From Pseudomonadota bacterium (GTDB lineage Bacteria > Pseudomonadota > Alphaproteobacteria > Rhizobiales > Hyphomicrobiaceae), in NCBI GenBank assembly GCA_023412805.1, contig JAEZRM010000035.1:1-53426 (forward strand): a DNA stretch of 53,426 nt. Direction: 5' to 3'. Below the pieces are notes generated by a model. The model made no database searches. It was given only the letters and a program-made list of their open reading frames with translations, and was not told the DNA's origin. Both the position numbers and the translations under genes were made by a program. Of this stretch, positions 34,765 to 42,848 are shown in pieces. Position 1 is the stretch's first letter. Every line of letters starts with the position of its first letter.

Positions 34765-34777
34765 AGCGCGGCACAAG

Positions 34778-36121
34778 ATGCAGACGAACTTCACGGCCGA
34801 GCAGCTTCAGGATCCGCGCATCGCGGAAGCCGACAGCATTCTCAAGCGCTGCGTACACTGCGGCCTCTGCACGGCGACGTGCTCGACGTACGTCATGCTG
34901 GGCGACGAGCGCGATTCCCCGCGCGGCCGCATCTACCTCATGAAGGACATGTTCGAGCGCGACCGTGATGCCTCTCCCGAGGTCCAGTTTCACGTCGATC
35001 GCTGTCTTTCCTGCCTCTCCTGCATGACGACATGCCCGGGCGGTGTCGACTACATGCACCTCGTCGACCTCGCGCGCGTCCACATCGAGGAAACCGGCAA
35101 GCGCACGCTGAAGGAGCGCCTCGTGCGCGGGCTGCTCGCGCGCCTGATCCCCTATCCGGAGCGCTTCCGGAAGGCGCTCGCCTTTGCGCCGCTCGGACGG
35201 CCCTTTGCAGGGCTCATAAAGCGTGTCGGATTGCCGGAAGTCGCAGCGATGCTGGCGCTGGCGCCGCGCGAGCGTGTGCCCGAGGCGCGCTTCAGTGGTC
35301 CCGGCACGGCAGCGACGAGCGACAAGCGCCTGAAGCGCGTTTTGATGTTGGCTGGTTGCGCGCAGCAGGTGCTGCGACCCGAGATCAATGATGCCACCAT
35401 CCGCCTGCTCGCGCGCAATGGTGTCGACGTGATCGTGCCTGCGGGGGCCGGTTGCTGTGGCGCGCTCGTCCATCACATGGGCCGCGAGGCGGAGGCTGTC
35501 GCGCAAGCCAAGCAGAATGTCGATGCGTGGTGGAAGGTCATCGAGCGCGAGCCCGTCGACGCGATCATCATCAACGCTTCAGGTTGTGGCACCACGGTCA
35601 AGGACTACGGCCATCTGCTGCGCTTCGAGCCCGACTATGCCGAGAAGGCCGCTAAGCTGGCGAGCCTGGCCGTCGATATCACCGAATTCCTGACGCGCTT
35701 CGATCTCGGCGCGCCGCATCGCTGGTCGAGCCTGCGCGTCGCCTATCACTCGGCCTGCTCCATGCAGCACGGCCAGCGCATTACCAGCGAGCCGAAAGCG
35801 CTACTGAAGAAGGCGGGCTTTACGGTGCTCGAACCACCCGAGGGGCACATCTGCTGTGGTTCGGCCGGCGTCTACAACATTCTGCAGCCCGCACTCGCCG
35901 ATGACCTGCGTCAGCGCAAGGTCGCGAATATTGAAAGCGTGCGACCGGATCTCGTTGCGGCCGGCAATCTCGGTTGCATCACGCAGATCGGGCTCGGAAC
36001 GCACTTGCCCATCGTGCACACGGTGGAGCTGCTGGACTGGGCCTATGGCGGACCCGTTCCGCGCGGGCTCGAAAGCTTCAAGGGTTTCGTGTCGGACGTG
36101 CCGGGGTTTGTGGCAGCTTGA
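34778..36121 (+). CDS. glcF: Glycolate oxidase iron-sulfur subunit GlcF
   Basis: 447-residue iron-sulfur subunit that passes electrons from the flavin subunits to the quinone pool. Two ferredoxin-type 4Fe-4S motifs lie near the N-terminus, CVHCGLCTATCSTY and CLSCLSCMTTCPGG. Two CCG-domain motifs follow, GAGCCGALVHHMG and HICCGSAGVYN, typical of the heterodisulfide-reductase-like family. ATG at MQTNFTAEQ fits the family N-terminus. It is the last gene of glcDEF; just downstream is a copy of the 61-base repeat. Confidence 0.95.
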   Translation: MQTNFTAEQLQDPRIAEADSILKRCVHCGLCTATCSTYVMLGDERDSPRGRIYLMKDMFERDRDASPEVQFHVDRCLSCLSCMTTCPGGVDYMHLVDLARVHIEETGKRTLKERLVRGLLARLIPYPERFRKALAFAPLGRPFAGLIKRVGLPEVAAMLALAPRERVPEARFSGPGTAATSDKRLKRVLMLAGCAQQVLRPEINDATIRLLARNGVDVIVPAGAGCCGALVHHMGREAEAVAQAKQNVDAWWKVIEREPVDAIIINASGCGTTVKDYGHLLRFEPDYAEKAAKLASLAVDITEFLTRFDLGAPHRWSSLRVAYHSACSMQHGQRITSEPKALLKKAGFTVLEPPEGHICCGSAGVYNILQPALADDLRQRKVANIESVRPDLVAAGNLGCITQIGLGTHLPIVHTVELLDWAYGGPVPRGLESFKGFVSDVPGFVAA

Positions 36122-36127
36122 TTTTTT

Positions 36128-36188
36128 CTTGCCGCGGGCTGCTGGGAAGAGGTGCTATCGCCTTCTTCCGTGGTGCTTTGCCCGCGGC
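36128..36188 (-). repeat. 61-base hairpin repeat (family 1), copy 3, inverted
   Basis: Same length as copies 1 and 2, opposite orientation. CCGCGGGC and GCCCGCGG at the ends form a perfect 8-bp stem, and an inner GGAAGA/TCTTCC stem closes the hairpin. It begins 6 bases after the glcF stop. No T-run follows in either direction. Confidence 0.75.
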
Positions 36189-36232
36189 CGCCATGCGGAT
36201 AGCACGCAGTCTTGGTAGTCCACGGGCACCCA

Positions 36233-36261
36233 CCCCGAACCCCCGTTTTTATGACGTGGAA
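36233..36261 (+). repeat. C-rich TTTTTATGAC motif, copy 2
   Basis: Matches 8381-8412 in the same orientation: CCCCG, a C-run, then TTTTTATGAC-TGGAA. It lies between two copies of the 61-base repeat. Confidence 0.5.
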
Positions 36262-36322
36262 TGCAACTGGCCGCCGCTGTCTCCAGCGACGGCCAAAGCC
36301 TATTCAAGCTGTCTGCATTGCT

Positions 36323-36427
36323 GCGGCGGGCATACCGCCACGGAATGGTTGCGAAGCACATCTTCCTGAGCGCGCAACTGCGCGCCGGCCGCTAGGCCGT
36401 CCTTCAAAAGAGCAGCCCGCGGCAAAG
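36323..36427 (+). repeat. 61-base hairpin repeat (family 1), copy 4, interrupted
   Basis: 36323-36366 matches the left 45 bases and 36411-36427 the right 16 bases of copies 1 and 2; between them 44 foreign bases (36367-36410) interrupt the element. Without the insert the copy is again 61 bases. The whole spacer 36122-36432 (311 bases) contains only repeats and no gene. Confidence 0.75.
36367..36410 (+). repeat. 44-base repeat (family 2) inserted in copy 4
   Basis: Begins TGAGCGCGCAACTGCGCGCC and ends GTCCTTCAAAAG. It is highly similar to 25408-25451 and has the same length. It splits the 61-base repeat exactly between its TTCC and AGCAG segments. No clear target duplication is seen. Confidence 0.7.
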
Positions 36428-36432
36428 AACAA

Positions 36433-37452
36433 TCAGTTCTTGTCCTTGTCGACCAGCGCGCCGGCCTTGATCCAGGGCATCATGGCGCGCAGCTTCGTGC
36501 CGACTTCCTCGATCTGGTGCGAGTCGTTGAGGCGGCGCGTGCCCTTGAAGCGAGCCTGGCCAGCTTTGCACTCCTGCATCCACTCCGAAGCGAACTTGCC
36601 CTGCTGGATGTCTGCGAGAATGCGCTTCATCTCGGCCTTGGTCTCGGCCGTGATGACACGCGGGCCGCTCATGTACTCGCCCCACTCGGCGGTGTTCGAA
36701 ATCGAGTAGTTCATGTTCGCAATGCCGCCCTCGTAGATGAGGTCGACGATCAGCTTCACTTCGTGCAGGCACTCGAAGTACGCCATCTCCGGCGCATAGC
36801 CCGCCTCGACCAGCGTCTCGAAACCGGCGCGGATCAGCTCGACGAGGCCGCCGCAAAGCACGGCCTGCTCACCGAACAGGTCGGTCTCGCACTCTTCCTT
36901 GAAGGTCGTCTCGATGATGCCCGCGCGACCGCCGCCGATTGCCGATGCATAGGAGAGGAAGAGGTCGTGGGCGTTGCCGCTGCGGTCCTTGTCGATGGCA
37001 ATGAGGCAGGGCACGCCGCCGCCGCGCAGGTATTCCGAGCGCACCGTATGACCGGGGCCCTTCGGCGCGACCATGCCGACGTCGATGTCGTCGCGCGGCT
37101 CGATCAGGTTGAAGTGCACGTTGAGGCCGTGCGCGAACAGGATCGCGGCGCCGTCCTTCATGTTCTTGTGCAGGTGCTCGCGGTAGATGTCGCCCTGCAA
37201 CTCGTCGGGCGTCAGCATCATGATCACGTCGGCCCACTTGGCGGCCTCTGCAACTTCCATCACCTGGAGCTTCTCGCCCTCGGCCTTCTTGGCGCTCGGC
37301 GAGCCCTTGCGCAGGCCCACGGCGATGTTCTTCACGCCCGAGTCGCGGAGGTTGAGCGTATGGGCATGGCCCTGGCTGCCGTAGCCGATGATGGCGACCT
37401 TCTTGCTCTTGATGAGGTTGATGTCGGCATCACGATCGTAATAGACGCGCAT
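36433..37452 (-). CDS. ilvC: Ketol-acid reductoisomerase
   Basis: NADPH-dependent enzyme of valine, leucine and isoleucine synthesis that isomerises and reduces acetolactate or acetohydroxybutyrate. The 339-residue class I protein has VAIIGYGSQGHAHTLNLRDSG (from about 19), MVAPKGPGHTVRSEY, the metal-binding DLFGEQAVLCGG, and LHEVKLIVDLIYEGGI. The length is standard for the short form. It is leftward and not in an operon with other ilv genes, as is common in the order. Confidence 0.98.
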   Translation of the reverse strand: MRVYYDRDADINLIKSKKVAIIGYGSQGHAHTLNLRDSGVKNIAVGLRKGSPSAKKAEGEKLQVMEVAEAAKWADVIMMLTPDELQGDIYREHLHKNMKDGAAILFAHGLNVHFNLIEPRDDIDVGMVAPKGPGHTVRSEYLRGGGVPCLIAIDKDRSGNAHDLFLSYASAIGGGRAGIIETTFKEECETDLFGEQAVLCGGLVELIRAGFETLVEAGYAPEMAYFECLHEVKLIVDLIYEGGIANMNYSISNTAEWGEYMSGPRVITAETKAEMKRILADIQQGKFASEWMQECKAGQARFKGTRRLNDSHQIEEVGTKLRAMMPWIKAGALVDKDKN

Positions 37453-37638
37453 GGGTGTTTCCCCTCGACGAGACTTGGCTTTCCGGGTTCGGTTCGAATG
37501 ATGGAATTCGATGGCCCGAACGCCTAGCGGCTAAAGTAGGCCGGGTGCAAGCAAAAAGGCACCGTCCGACGCGCGGCACGGGCCCGCATCCGGCAGTTTA
37601 CCAGAAAGGTGCCGCTCCGTACGCGGCTTTTGCGGCCG

Positions 37639-38001
37639 TCAGCGCTTGATGAAATAGCCGACCACGGCGCCGATCAGGGGCCACCACAGCGCATCCACGC
37701 GGGGCAGAACCTGCGCCACGAGCTGCATGACCGGCGCCACGAACGTGAGCGCCGCCAGGATGAGGGCCAGGATGATCGATACGGTCAGGGTCCCGGCGCC
37801 GGGCGTGCGCACACCCTTGAGGACGATCGAGCCGATGAAGCCGATCACGAACACGATGATCGCGAACAGCAGAGCCCAGACGAAGATCTCGACGTTGTGG
37901 CCGCCGAACTGCGGAATGGCCGGAAGATAGCGCTTGAGATGCGGCGCAATTGTCCAGGCACCGCCGAGCTGCAGAATAATGAGAATGATATATCCCAGCA
38001 T
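37639..38001 (-). CDS. Small four-helix membrane protein
   Basis: A 120-residue protein with four predicted membrane helices (about 2-18, 41-63, 72-95, 103-118), short loops and a basic C-terminus (YFIKR). GGGGGA precedes the ATG at a good distance. I do not recognise a family. It lies about 190 bases upstream of ilvC on the same strand and could share its transcript, without a known functional link. Confidence 0.75.
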   Translation of the reverse strand: MLGYIILIILQLGGAWTIAPHLKRYLPAIPQFGGHNVEIFVWALLFAIIVFVIGFIGSIVLKGVRTPGAGTLTVSIILALILAALTFVAPVMQLVAQVLPRVDALWWPLIGAVVGYFIKR

Positions 38002-38664
38002 TGCCGCTTTCCCCCTTGATTGGTCCCCTCGACTGAGCCCGATGGCCCGGGCTGCGGACCTCGCCGCTGGCGCGCAAACGCTTCGAGCGGCGCGTGAGTT
38101 GCCTCTCTAGCAGCCTGCTGATGATCGCGCGAGGGGGCGAGGCGGATCGCGCGTGCAGTGTGGCACTGAAGGCGCGCAAGGTGGCGGGGGGAGGGGCTGC
38201 ACCGCAAAAAGCAGAAAGGCTGGAGCCAGCGGCGGCTCCAGCCTTTCCATGCGGATGTGTGGACTACGGAACGCGGAGCAGCGGAACGGTGCTCAGTCGT
38301 TCGACTGCCTCGACGCCCAACGCCGTCCTATGACGCAGCACGATGTGAACACTACGGTTCGACAGCTCTTTGAGAGTTGCTCTCGCAAGCCTGAACCAAG
38401 GATCCCAGCGGGCATTCGATCGCGCGCTAGTCCCTGCAGCGTTGTTACGATGTATCCTGGAACGCGCGCGCGACCTGCGGGCCAATAGAGCCGCGCCGCC
38501 GCACCATCAGGCACATCATCGACCGCCACGCCGTTTGAAGTGCGCACGTTGCAGTGCCCACCCTCATGAATTGCGCGGCAGCAGAATCACACGCAGCACT
38601 ACATGTTCATAGTCCGTGCGCGTTCAGCTTGTCACGAACTGAGTGCGTGCCCGCCGGAACCGCG
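38002..38664. other. 663-base spacer with a leftward terminator
   Basis: Between the small membrane protein and the HerA-like gene, both leftward. It contains a strong leftward terminator (38209-38247). Leftward of 38560 two overlapping frames look partly protein-like: one with YWPAGRARVPGYIVTTL and, after a frame change near 38400, one ending SVHIVLRHRTALGVEAV. This may be the remnant of a small gene broken by a frameshift, or a non-coding RNA; neither is proven. Confidence 0.4.
38209..38247 (-). terminator. Strong leftward terminator
   Basis: Perfect 14-bp stem GAAAGGCTGGAGCC / GGCTCCAGCCTTTC (38214-38227 with 38234-38247), 6-base loop, followed leftward by TGCTTTTTG. It lies 418 bases past the HerA-like stop, so it either ends that long 3' tail or ends a separate short transcript in the spacer. 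Confidence 0.88.
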
Positions 38665-40608
38665 TCAGCGTCCGCCGCGATTGAGGCGATCCCGAAGGTT
38701 CCTGAGCGCATTCGAGGCCTGAGGTGCGGGGGCGGCAGGCGGCGGCATCTGCCCATAGCCTGCTGGCTCAGCGACACGGGGACGCTGGAGAACGCTGTCC
38801 TGCGCGGCCTGTGACGGCGTGTACCGGCGAACGGGATCGGCCGGCGGCGCGGCGGGAGCGGGGCTGCGCGTCTGAGGCGCGGCCTCGGTCGCGTTGGTGA
38901 GGCCCATGGCGTCGGCGAAGAGCGCCGTCTGGCTGGTCTCGGTCGAGGGCGATCCGCTGTTCGAGAGCCGCCACTTCTCCACGATCTGCTCGAGGAAGCC
39001 GCTGTCGGTGTTCGCCTGCTGCCACATGGTCGTGAACATGGCCGAGGAGCTGCGCGGCATGGCGTGCTTCGGCAGGTCGTCGAACTTGATCCGGACCGGC
39101 AGCGTCACACCGTCGCCGAAGGCAATGGCTTCGCGCTGGCCGAGGGCCGAGAGGAACTCCAGCAGTCCCGAACCCGTATCCGAGATGGCCGACTTCACGA
39201 TCTCCTGGTCGCGGTCGTTCGACATGCGGAGCGCGAACACCGTGTTGCACTGAGAGAGGATCGTCGGGTCGATTTCCGCAGGGCGCTGGGTCACGATGCA
39301 AAGCGATGCACCGTACTTGCGGCCTTCCTTGGCGATCTTGGCGATGGCGCGTTTGCAGGGCTCGAAGCCGAGCGAGGGATTGGCTGGCACATACCGATGC
39401 GCCTCTTCACATACGATGGTCACGGGAACTCTGCCTTCGCCCCAGAGGGCAAAGTCGAAGGTCATGCGGCAGAGCACGGAGACGACCACGTTCACGATTT
39501 CGGTCGGCAGGCCCGTCAGCTCGAGGATGGTGATCGGCTTGCCCTCGACCGGCACGCGGAAGATGCGCCCGAGGATCTGCGCCATGCCGTCATAGACGGT
39601 GAGCGAGCCGAACATGAAGGAGTAGCGCGGATCGAGCGACAGGGTCTCGATGCGTGTCTTCAGGTTGCGGTAGGGGGCGATGTCGCGCTTGTTCTCGAGC
39701 TTGCCCATGCGCTCGTCGATGAGCGAGGTCAGGTCCGAGAGGCGATAGGGAACCGGCGTGTCGACCGTGAAACGACCGGCATCGAGGCGCGTGCGCGCGG
39801 CCTGGCCTTCCTTGCTGCGCCCGGAATTGTAGCGGCTCTTGGCGACGGGAATGAGCTCCTGAAGGATCTCGACCTCGTGCTTGCGCTCGGAGGGATCGCC
39901 GATCACAACCTCGATGAGCTCCTCGAAGGTGAGGAGCCAGAACGGGAGCTGCATGTTGCGCGGCGAGATGACCTCACCCCATTCAGGGAATGCCGTCGCG
40001 TACTCGTTGTGCGGATCGAGCAGCACGATGTGGGCCTGCGGGTTTTTCTCCAGGATGGAGCGCAGGAGCAGCGCGGTGGTGCAGGATTTGCCGGTGCCGG
40101 TGGTGCCGAGAACGGCGAAGTGCTTGCCGAGCAGGTCGTCGACGCGCACCATGGCCGGAATGGTATTGTCCTGCCGTAGCGTGCCGACGCGAACAGAGCG
40201 TTCGATATCGCCGCAGAAGGCTTGGTGAAGCTCGCTCTTCGATGCCACGCGAACGCGGTCACCGAGGCCTGGATAGATGCTCACGCCGCGATTGAAGCCG
40301 GCTGGGCTGCCATCGGGACCACGCCGGAGCTCTCCGACGAGGCCGAGTTCGGCGATCCTGATCTCGCCCTCGCCCTCGCGCTGGGCCGGTACGGGCACGC
40401 TGAGCGCGGAGACGATGGCGAGCACGATGGTCTCGTCGGTCTCGATGGCGAGCAATGTCCCCATGTCCGGGCGCGACGATGCTTCGCGAGAGCGGCCGTC
40501 GGCATCCAGCAGGACGATCGACTTGGCGCCGGTGACCGACACGATCCGGCCGATCGAGCCATCCGAGGCCAGTGCTGTATGCTCTGTGGTTTGTGACATC
40601 AGGGCCAT
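38665..40608 (-). CDS. HerA-like ATPase (DUF87)
   Basis: A 647-residue hexameric translocase-type ATPase of the HerA/FtsK superfamily. An N-terminal HAS-barrel (about 10-110) is followed by Walker A GTTGTGKS (168-175), LLDPHNEY, Walker B VTIVCEEAH (about 395-403), and CIVTQRPAEIDPTILSQCNT with the sensor and arginine-finger region. The last 90 residues are low-complexity, rich in Pro, Ala and Ser. HerA usually pairs with the nuclease NurA in archaea and some bacteria; no NurA, Sir2 or other defence partner is seen here. Start ATG follows GAGG. A DNA-processing role is inferred from the family. Confidence 0.9.
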   Translation of the reverse strand: MALMSQTTEHTALASDGSIGRIVSVTGAKSIVLLDADGRSREASSRPDMGTLLAIETDETIVLAIVSALSVPVPAQREGEGEIRIAELGLVGELRRGPDGSPAGFNRGVSIYPGLGDRVRVASKSELHQAFCGDIERSVRVGTLRQDNTIPAMVRVDDLLGKHFAVLGTTGTGKSCTTALLLRSILEKNPQAHIVLLDPHNEYATAFPEWGEVISPRNMQLPFWLLTFEELIEVVIGDPSERKHEVEILQELIPVAKSRYNSGRSKEGQAARTRLDAGRFTVDTPVPYRLSDLTSLIDERMGKLENKRDIAPYRNLKTRIETLSLDPRYSFMFGSLTVYDGMAQILGRIFRVPVEGKPITILELTGLPTEIVNVVVSVLCRMTFDFALWGEGRVPVTIVCEEAHRYVPANPSLGFEPCKRAIAKIAKEGRKYGASLCIVTQRPAEIDPTILSQCNTVFALRMSNDRDQEIVKSAISDTGSGLLEFLSALGQREAIAFGDGVTLPVRIKFDDLPKHAMPRSSSAMFTTMWQQANTDSGFLEQIVEKWRLSNSGSPSTETSQTALFADAMGLTNATEAAPQTRSPAPAAPPADPVRRYTPSQAAQDSVLQRPRVAEPAGYGQMPPPAAPAPQASNALRNLRDRLNRGGR

Positions 40609-40668
40609 CGGATTTGCCTCGGCTTGTGCAGTGGTGGTCGGCTCGGTCTTGCTTCTGTCGTGTCCGCG

Positions 40669-41517
40669 TCAGTAGGGATCGAGCATGAGTGTCTTGGTCG
40701 GCAGGCTGACCGTTACTTCGGTTCCCTGGCCCTTCGCGCTGCGGATCTGAATCGTGCCGCCGTGAAGGTCCACGAGAGCCTTCGCGATCGGTAGCCCCAG
40801 GCCCGAGCCTTCGCGCCAGCGCGTACGACTGGCGTCCGCTTGGCCGAAAGGCGCAAGCGCAACGCGGATCTCTTCCTCGCTCATGCCGACGCCGGTGTCC
40901 CGCACGGTCACGACGATGTCGCCGTTCGGCGCGTTGACAGCTGCAACCTCGATCGTGCCGCCGGGCGGTGTGAACTTGATCGCGTTGCCGACCAGATTGG
41001 TGAAGGTCTGGCGCAGCTTCTGCTCCTCGCCCTGGATGATCGGCAGGTCGGGGGCGACGTTGGCGTTGAGATGGAGGCCGTGATCCTGGATGACCTTCTC
41101 GAAATTCGCGAGCGTGTCCTCCACCGCGTCGGCGACCTGGACGTCGGTCGGATCGAGCATGAAGCTGCCGCTGTGCAGCTTCGAGATGTCGAGGATGTTG
41201 TTGATCACCGTGAGCAGGTGCGTGGCCGCGTCCTGGACGAGGCGGGCGTACTCGACGATGTCCTCATCGGTGAGCTTGCGGTGCTCGTGTTCGGTCAGCA
41301 GCTTGGAGAAGCCGAGTACGGAGTTGAGCGGCGTGCGCAGCTCATGGCTCATGTTCGAGATGAATTCGGACTTGATCTTGTTGGCGAGTTGCGCTTCGAG
41401 CTTGGCAGAGCGCTCGGCCTCACGGGTGCGCTGACGCAGGACCGCCTCACTGAGGCTGATCGCGTAGCTTCCCATCAGGGAGCTGCCCTGGCCCACTCCA
41501 ATAACCGCGTTCAGCAT
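40669..41517 (-). CDS. Histidine kinase without a visible sensor domain
   Basis: A 282-residue HisKA-type kinase. The first 50 residues form a short helix (REAERSAKLEAQLANKIK) in place of a sensor, with no membrane segment. The H-box is FISNMSHELRTPLNSVLGFS (phospho-acceptor His58); then N-box LVGNAIKFTPPGG, G1 VRDTGVGM and G2 EGSGLGLPIA. The H-box type resembles the PleC/DivJ group that acts on DivK. Start at ATG 41517 with GAGGG about 11 bases upstream; a GTG at 41535 is possible. No response regulator is adjacent, so it is an orphan. It lies 60 bases upstream of the HerA-like gene. Confidence 0.88.
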   Translation of the reverse strand: MLNAVIGVGQGSSLMGSYAISLSEAVLRQRTREAERSAKLEAQLANKIKSEFISNMSHELRTPLNSVLGFSKLLTEHEHRKLTDEDIVEYARLVQDAATHLLTVINNILDISKLHSGSFMLDPTDVQVADAVEDTLANFEKVIQDHGLHLNANVAPDLPIIQGEEQKLRQTFTNLVGNAIKFTPPGGTIEVAAVNAPNGDIVVTVRDTGVGMSEEEIRVALAPFGQADASRTRWREGSGLGLPIAKALVDLHGGTIQIRSAKGQGTEVTVSLPTKTLMLDPY

Positions 41518-41733
41518 CGCGGACGCATCCCTCACTGATCAATGAATGGAACAACAATAGGGCCCAGAGCATAAGCATCGGTTAATCGCGTCGATCTGCC
41601 CTGTCGTGGTTCCACGGCTCGTCCCCGTACACTATATGTGCTATGTAAATAGGCAGATTGGGCGCCCGCTGGTGCGATGGCGTCCTTACAACGCATGGCT
41701 CGACCGGCAGCGGGGTGGGCCCTGGGAGCGGCA

Positions 41734-42762
41734 ATGGCCCTTGAGCAGTTGGAGCGTCCGGTCGGGAGCGAGCTGATCGACCCTTTCGGGCGCCACGTCA
41801 GCTACCTCCGCGTGTCGGTGACCGACCGGTGCGACTTCCGTTGTGTCTACTGCATGTCCGAGCACATGACGTTCCTGCCGAAGCGGGATCTCCTGACGCT
41901 CGAGGAGATCGATCGCCTCTGCTCGGCCTTCGTCGATCGGGGTGTGCGTAAGCTTCGGATTACTGGCGGCGAGCCGCTGGTGCGCAAAAACATCCTCTGG
42001 CTGTTCGAAGCGTTGTCGCGACACCTCAAGAGCGGTGCGCTCGAGGAGCTGACGCTCACCACGAATGGCAGCCAGCTCCCCAAGTACGCCCAGGCACTTG
42101 CGGACTGCGGCGTTCGCCGGATCAACGTCTCGCTCGACACGCTCGACCCCGAAACCTTCCGCCGCATTACACGGTGGGGCGATTTCGCCAATGTCATGCA
42201 GGGTCTCGAAGCGGCCGAGAAGGCCGGTCTCGCGGTCAAGATCAACGCGGTGGCGCTGAAAGGGGTTAACGAGCACGAGATCAGCGAGCTCGTGCGCTTT
42301 GCTCATGGGCGTGGCGCTGATCTCACGCTGATCGAGACCATGCCCCTCGGCGACATCGATGGCGATCGGACCGACCAGTACCTGCCGCTGTCGATCGTCC
42401 GTGCCCGGCTGATGGACACGTTCACGCTGCGCGACATTCCCTATCGCACGGGCGGCCCTGCGCGTTACGTCGAGGTCCAGGAAACGGGTGGGCGGCTCGG
42501 GTTCATCACGCCTATGACCCACAACTTCTGCGAGAGCTGCAATCGCGTGCGCCTGACCTGCACGGGGACGCTTTATATGTGTCTCGGCCAGGAGGATGCG
42601 GCGGATCTCAGGGCGCCGCTCCGGGCGTCGGCCAATAACGCGCTCCTGCATGCGGCGATCGACGAAGCCATTGCACGCAAACCCAAAGGTCACGACTTCG
42701 TGATCGACCGGCGCAGCAAGCGTCCGGCCGTTCAGCGGCATATGAGCGTGACCGGCGGCTAA
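41734..42762 (+). CDS. moaA: GTP 3',8-cyclase MoaA
   Basis: Radical SAM enzyme that starts molybdenum cofactor synthesis by rearranging GTP. The 342-residue protein has the radical SAM cluster CDFRCVYC (Cys33, Cys37, Cys40), the ITGGEPLVRKN glycine motif, the C-terminal second cluster FCESCNRVRLTCTGTLYMC, and ends with the Gly-Gly pair needed for activity (VTGG). Start MALEQLERP follows GGGAG; an in-frame ATG 57 bases upstream adds a non-conserved tail. moaC and other moa genes are not adjacent. It is divergent from the histidine kinase. Confidence 0.97.
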   Translation: MALEQLERPVGSELIDPFGRHVSYLRVSVTDRCDFRCVYCMSEHMTFLPKRDLLTLEEIDRLCSAFVDRGVRKLRITGGEPLVRKNILWLFEALSRHLKSGALEELTLTTNGSQLPKYAQALADCGVRRINVSLDTLDPETFRRITRWGDFANVMQGLEAAEKAGLAVKINAVALKGVNEHEISELVRFAHGRGADLTLIETMPLGDIDGDRTDQYLPLSIVRARLMDTFTLRDIPYRTGGPARYVEVQETGGRLGFITPMTHNFCESCNRVRLTCTGTLYMCLGQEDAADLRAPLRASANNALLHAAIDEAIARKPKGHDFVIDRRSKRPAVQRHMSVTGG

Positions 42763-42848
42763 GACATACAACCTGGTCGTGTCGGACGGCGCGAGAGGGG
42801 CAGCCGCCAAGGCGGCGCCGAGGACTGCGGCTGGGGGAGGCCGAGGGA

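Noticed and set aside
38665..40608. HerA-containing anti-phage system
   Set aside because: No Sir2, DUF4297, NurA or other effector lies beside the ATPase; neighbours are a histidine kinase and ilvC.
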